Positions 61,444-64,000 of a stretch of 64,000 nt of DNA are shown here, one piece after another. Position 1 is the first letter of the stretch; every line of letters begins with the position of its first letter. The translations under genes and the position numbers were made by a program. This DNA comes from Levilactobacillus paucivorans (GTDB lineage: Bacteria > Bacillota > Bacilli > Lactobacillales > Lactobacillaceae), in the NCBI RefSeq assembly GCF_001437125.1, contig NZ_JQCA01000037.1, positions 1 through 64,000 of the forward strand. Direction: 5' to 3'. The notes beneath the pieces were generated by a model. It saw nothing but the letters and a program-made list of their open reading frames with translations, was not told the DNA's origin and searched no databases.

Positions 61444-61752
61444 CTACATATCTTCAACGATTGATGAAATTCTTTGGTTTTCTTCATCCGTTGCTGGCCG
61501 GTACAGAACCAGGACGCGGCCAATGGTTTGGACAACTTGAATGTTTGTGTTGTCTTCGATAAAGGCCTTGGTTTCGTCAACCGTCACGTCAGCACTCTGT
61601 TGGAGATTAATCTTGATTAATTCCCGGTTTTCTAAAGCCCCGGTTAATTGATCTAACCAAGCTTCAGTTAACCCATTCTTCCCAACTGAGAAGAGTGGTC
61701 GCATGTTGTGGGCGTGGGCCCGTAAATAGCGTTTCTGTTTCCCTCGTAACAA
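61444..61752 (-). CDS. yhbY: YhbY family RNA-binding protein (YqeI)
   Basis: 102 residues from TTG 61752 (MLRGKQKRYLRAHAHNMRPLFSVGKNGLTEAWL), chosen since GGAGG is eight bases upstream; an ATG 15 bases earlier overlaps the ribosome site. CRM-domain ribosome-assembly protein. It follows yqeH by about 20 bases. Confidence 0.94.
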   Translation of the reverse strand: MLRGKQKRYLRAHAHNMRPLFSVGKNGLTEAWLDQLTGALENRELIKINLQQSADVTVDETKAFIEDNTNIQVVQTIGRVLVLYRPATDEENQRISSIVEDM

Positions 61753-61771
61753 ATTGTCATCCTCCATTTAA

Positions 61772-62914
61772 TTAAATCATTGCGCGACGTACTAGGACGC
61801 CGACTCCTGCTGGTGCCCAACCGGTCACATTGACGCCGGCGGGAACGGTAATCCAACCCAGTCCTTCAAAGACCAGATCGCTTTTTTCAGTGATTTTAAA
61901 GTCATGCGCAACCAAAGCTGGGAAGTCGTCGACATTTTCCGCATGTGGTGGCGTCAACAATTGCCCTACCTGACGGGCATAAAAGTCATCGGCATTCTCC
62001 AGCTTGGTGCGGTGAATGTAGAGATTATTTTCAAAGTAAGCCGTGAACCCAGCCTTTGGTCCCTTGGTGTAATCAAACCGAGCAACCCCACCGAAGAACA
62101 AGGTTTGTTGGTCGTTCAGTTGATATTCCTTAGGCTTAACTGGCTTCTGTGGCGTCACAATCTTGAGGTCCTTACCATCCAAGAAGTGAGCCATCTGTTG
62201 GTTTTGAATGATCCCCGGGGTGTCCACTAAGACATGGTCATCATCCAAAGGAATTTCAATCTTATCCAACGTGGTTCCAGGGAAGCGAGACGTTGTGATT
62301 AAGTCCTTCACCCCGGTGTTTTGCCGGATGATCTGGTTAATCAGCGTGGACTTCCCAACGTTGGTGACCCCAACGACGTACACGTCACGATCGCCACGGT
62401 ATTTGTTGATGAGTTGAAGTAACTCGTCAACGGATTGGTTGGTCTTGGCACTCAACAAGGCAACGTCCATTGGACGAATTCCCTGTTCGTTGGCCCGCTG
62501 CCGGATCCAATCCTTCAACTTGCTACGCTTCAATGAGCGGGGCATCAGATCTTCCTTGTTCCCCACCAGTAAGACGGGGTTATCCCCGACGAAACGGTGC
62601 AGACCTGGAATCACACTCCCGTTAAAATCAAAGATATCGACAACGTAGACGATCAGTGCGTTGGCATCCTGAATCTGAGTCAGTAAGTGTAAAAAGTCAT
62701 CGTCCGTCAGACCAACCGGTACGATTTCGTTATAGTGTCGTAACCGGAAGCATCGTTGACAATAGACCTCTTCCTTTTCAAGTCCCTTATCAAGCGCCGA
62801 CTGTGGCGTATAGCCAGGTGCCGTCTTGTCCATCGTCTGAATAATCGCCCCACAACCAATACAGTGAAGTGGTTCGCCATCAATTAAAACGGGTTCAGTG
62901 TGTTTTTCGTTCAT
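61772..62914 (-). CDS. yqeH: Ribosome biogenesis GTPase YqeH
   Basis: 380 residues, for 30S assembly. N-terminal zinc finger CIGCGAIIQT...YCQRCFRLRHYNE, circularly permuted GTPase motifs NKEDL (G4), SAKT (G5), GVTNVGKSTLIN (G1) and DTPG (G3). Start ATG 62914 with GGAGG upstream. It overlaps the end of yqeG. Confidence 0.96.
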   Translation of the reverse strand: MNEKHTEPVLIDGEPLHCIGCGAIIQTMDKTAPGYTPQSALDKGLEKEEVYCQRCFRLRHYNEIVPVGLTDDDFLHLLTQIQDANALIVYVVDIFDFNGSVIPGLHRFVGDNPVLLVGNKEDLMPRSLKRSKLKDWIRQRANEQGIRPMDVALLSAKTNQSVDELLQLINKYRGDRDVYVVGVTNVGKSTLINQIIRQNTGVKDLITTSRFPGTTLDKIEIPLDDDHVLVDTPGIIQNQQMAHFLDGKDLKIVTPQKPVKPKEYQLNDQQTLFFGGVARFDYTKGPKAGFTAYFENNLYIHRTKLENADDFYARQVGQLLTPPHAENVDDFPALVAHDFKITEKSDLVFEGLGWITVPAGVNVTGWAPAGVGVLVRRAMI

Positions 62915-63437
62915 CAAGATCCTCCTGCCAGGTTAATTCTGGATAATTGTGGTGTAAACGCCACAAAATAACTTTTTCTAAGAGTCGATTTCCCTTGGTT
63001 ATCCAAGCGTCCGACTTCAAAATCGGTTTTACTAAGACACTTCTAACGCCACTGCGATGCGCAGCCCAGACGTCAGTTAAGATTTGGTCCCCAACCATGA
63101 CCGCTTCATTGCGGTTGAGGTGCCAGCGACGTAAAGCCCGTCGAATTCCCCAAGTGAGTGGCTTTAAGGCGCGGTGCACATAGGGTAAATCAAATGGGGC
63201 TACCGCCCGATCAACTCGAGCGCGACTGTTATTTGAGACCACAATCACCTGAATCCCGGCCATCTCAAGCATCGTCAACCAATGACGTAACTCGGGGGTC
63301 CCATCGGGATTGTTCCAAGCAATGAGCGTATTATCTAGGTCGGTTAACACCGCTTTGACCCCATTAGCCCGTAGTTGAGCCGGTGTCAAATCGTATATGT
63401 TCGTAACCATCCACGTTGGCTTGAATCTGGATACCAT
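62895..63437 (-). CDS. yqeG: YqeG family HAD-IIIA phosphatase
   Basis: 180 residues. HAD motif I LTDLDNTLIAWN, motif II VVSNNSRARV, motif III KPLTWG and motif IV VMVGDQILTDVWAAHRSG. Phosphatase related to phosphatidylglycerophosphatase GEP4-type enzymes; substrate not shown. First gene of the yqeGH-yhbY-nadD-yqeK-rsfS series. Confidence 0.92.
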   Translation of the reverse strand: MVSRFKPTWMVTNIYDLTPAQLRANGVKAVLTDLDNTLIAWNNPDGTPELRHWLTMLEMAGIQVIVVSNNSRARVDRAVAPFDLPYVHRALKPLTWGIRRALRRWHLNRNEAVMVGDQILTDVWAAHRSGVRSVLVKPILKSDAWITKGNRLLEKVILWRLHHNYPELTWQEDLDERKTH

Positions 63438-63624
63438 GCGGGTGACTGCCCCCCTTCGTCCAATTGCCGTTACCGGCTGTCTAGCATTTAATTATACGCA
63501 ATTCCGGCCAATTTTACCACTCGTAACCGACGGGATCCACGGCTAATTTCAAGCGGTAAAACACGGACCGCGTCTCGCTGGAATAGAAGGCGCTTTCTCC
63601 CCTCAAGCCCAGCTCTTTACTAAT
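63438..63624. other. Intergenic region between rplT and yqeG
   Basis: Contains the likely yqeG promoter region (AATTATACGC gives a TATAAT-like box on the minus strand) and no open reading frame or repeat that I can support. Confidence 0.5.
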
Positions 63625-63653
63625 AAAAAAGACCCCGCTTAACAGCGAAGTCT
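63625..63653 (-). terminator. Terminator after rplT
   Basis: AGACTTCGCT pairs with AGCGGGGTCT around GTTA, followed by TTTTTT on the minus strand. Confidence 0.88.
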
Positions 63654-63669
63654 CTTTCCATCGACTGAA

Positions 63670-64000
63670 TTAAGCAGCCAATGCTTCTTTAGCTTGGTCA
63701 GCCAAAGCCTTGAATGCAGCCGCATCATTAACGGCTAAATCGGCTAACATCTTACGGTTAACATCAATGTTAGCTAACTTCAAACCATGCATCAACTTGC
63801 TGTAGCTCAAACCATTGATCCGAGCAGCTGCGTTGATCCGAGTGATCCAAAGCTTACGGAAGTCACGCTTCGTGGCCTTACGATCACGGTAAGCGTATTG
63901 GTAACCCTTCCGAACTTGGTCCTTAGCAACCTTGAATAAACGGTGCTTTGAGCCCCGGTAACCCTTAGCTAACTTTAAAACTTTTCTACGACGTGCGCGT
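63670..64000 (-). CDS. rplT: 50S ribosomal protein L20 (partial at window edge)
   Basis: Last 109 residues: [75 protein letters not shown]. About 9-10 N-terminal residues lie beyond the window. Assembly protein of the 50S subunit; in Bacillota it is the last gene of infC-rpmI-rplT. Confidence 0.97.
   Translation of the reverse strand, partial: RARRRKVLKLAKGYRGSKHRLFKVAKDQVRKGYQYAYRDRKATKRDFRKLWITRINAAARINGLSYSKLMHGLKLANIDVNRKMLADLAVNDAAAFKALADQAKEALAA

Noticed and set aside
1-64000. tRNA, rRNA, insertion sequence or prophage genes
   Set aside because: I saw no cloverleaf sequences, rRNA segments, transposase or integrase frames; the only repeats are the small structured elements and the adhesin repeats.

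Overview
This window is ordinary core chromosome of a low-to-mid GC Gram-positive bacterium, almost certainly Lactobacillaceae. The evidence is gene order shared with Bacillus/Lactobacillus (prpC-prkC, fmt-rsmB, recN-argR-tlyA-ispA-xseBA-folD-nusB, yqgQ-glcK, glnRA, pheST, yqeGH-yhbY-nadD-yqeK-rsfS), an L27 precursor with its Prp protease gene, a GlnR operator, a Phe T-box, a DUF3042 peptide and a cell-wall sorting motif of the lactobacillar LPQTxE type. No dxs gene lies between ispA and tlyA, as expected for a mevalonate-pathway lactobacillus. Nearly all genes are on the minus strand; plus-strand genes are a small SOS-type gene (10040), DUF3042 (30904), a YfhO-like membrane protein (36833), acyP-yidC (48653-49935) and an alcohol dehydrogenase (53448). 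I found no tRNA, rRNA, insertion sequence, prophage or CRISPR.

Layout by position: 1-7623 Ser/Thr kinase and phosphatase, rsmB, fmt, priA; 7634-9774 coaBC, rpoZ, gmk; 10040-10366 a small gene with a LexA-like box in its promoter; 10420-13086 a large SpaA-type cell-wall adhesin; 13260-20514 the recN-to-nusB block; 20514-23781 asp23-like, efp, pepP, rpmA-prp-rplU with an L21-type leader; 23929-26982 a TetR regulator, an all-alpha dUTPase and two uncharacterised proteins; 27211-30740 glnA-glnR-miaA-gdpD; 31139-34318 rhodanese-like protein, glcK, yqgQ, rhomboid, yqgN, rpmG; 34601-36667 class B PBP; 36833-39463 YfhO-like; 39523-42767 HesB-like, greA, udk, mltG; 42906-46740 pheT, pheS and their T-box; 46756-48543 HxlR, HD protein, SpoU methyltransferase; 50154-53032 YxeA-like protein and a two-component system; 54533-56902 matrixin-like protease and two HAD phosphatases; 57023-63437 rpmF through yqeG; the window ends inside rplT.

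The most interesting non-coding signal is a dispersed structured intergenic element. Two long copies (19926-20046 and 40108-40230) and one shorter diverged copy (40788-40869) lie just downstream of minus-strand genes (nusB, greA, udk). Their paired arms differ in sequence but keep pairing, which is what a conserved RNA structure would produce. A further hairpin region at 34441-34545 shares a short core and may be related. The most interesting small gene is the one at 10040, whose promoter spacer carries a LexA-like box. The TetR/dUTPase/two-unknown cluster is the best candidate for an undescribed gene system. Everything else fits well-known housekeeping families.
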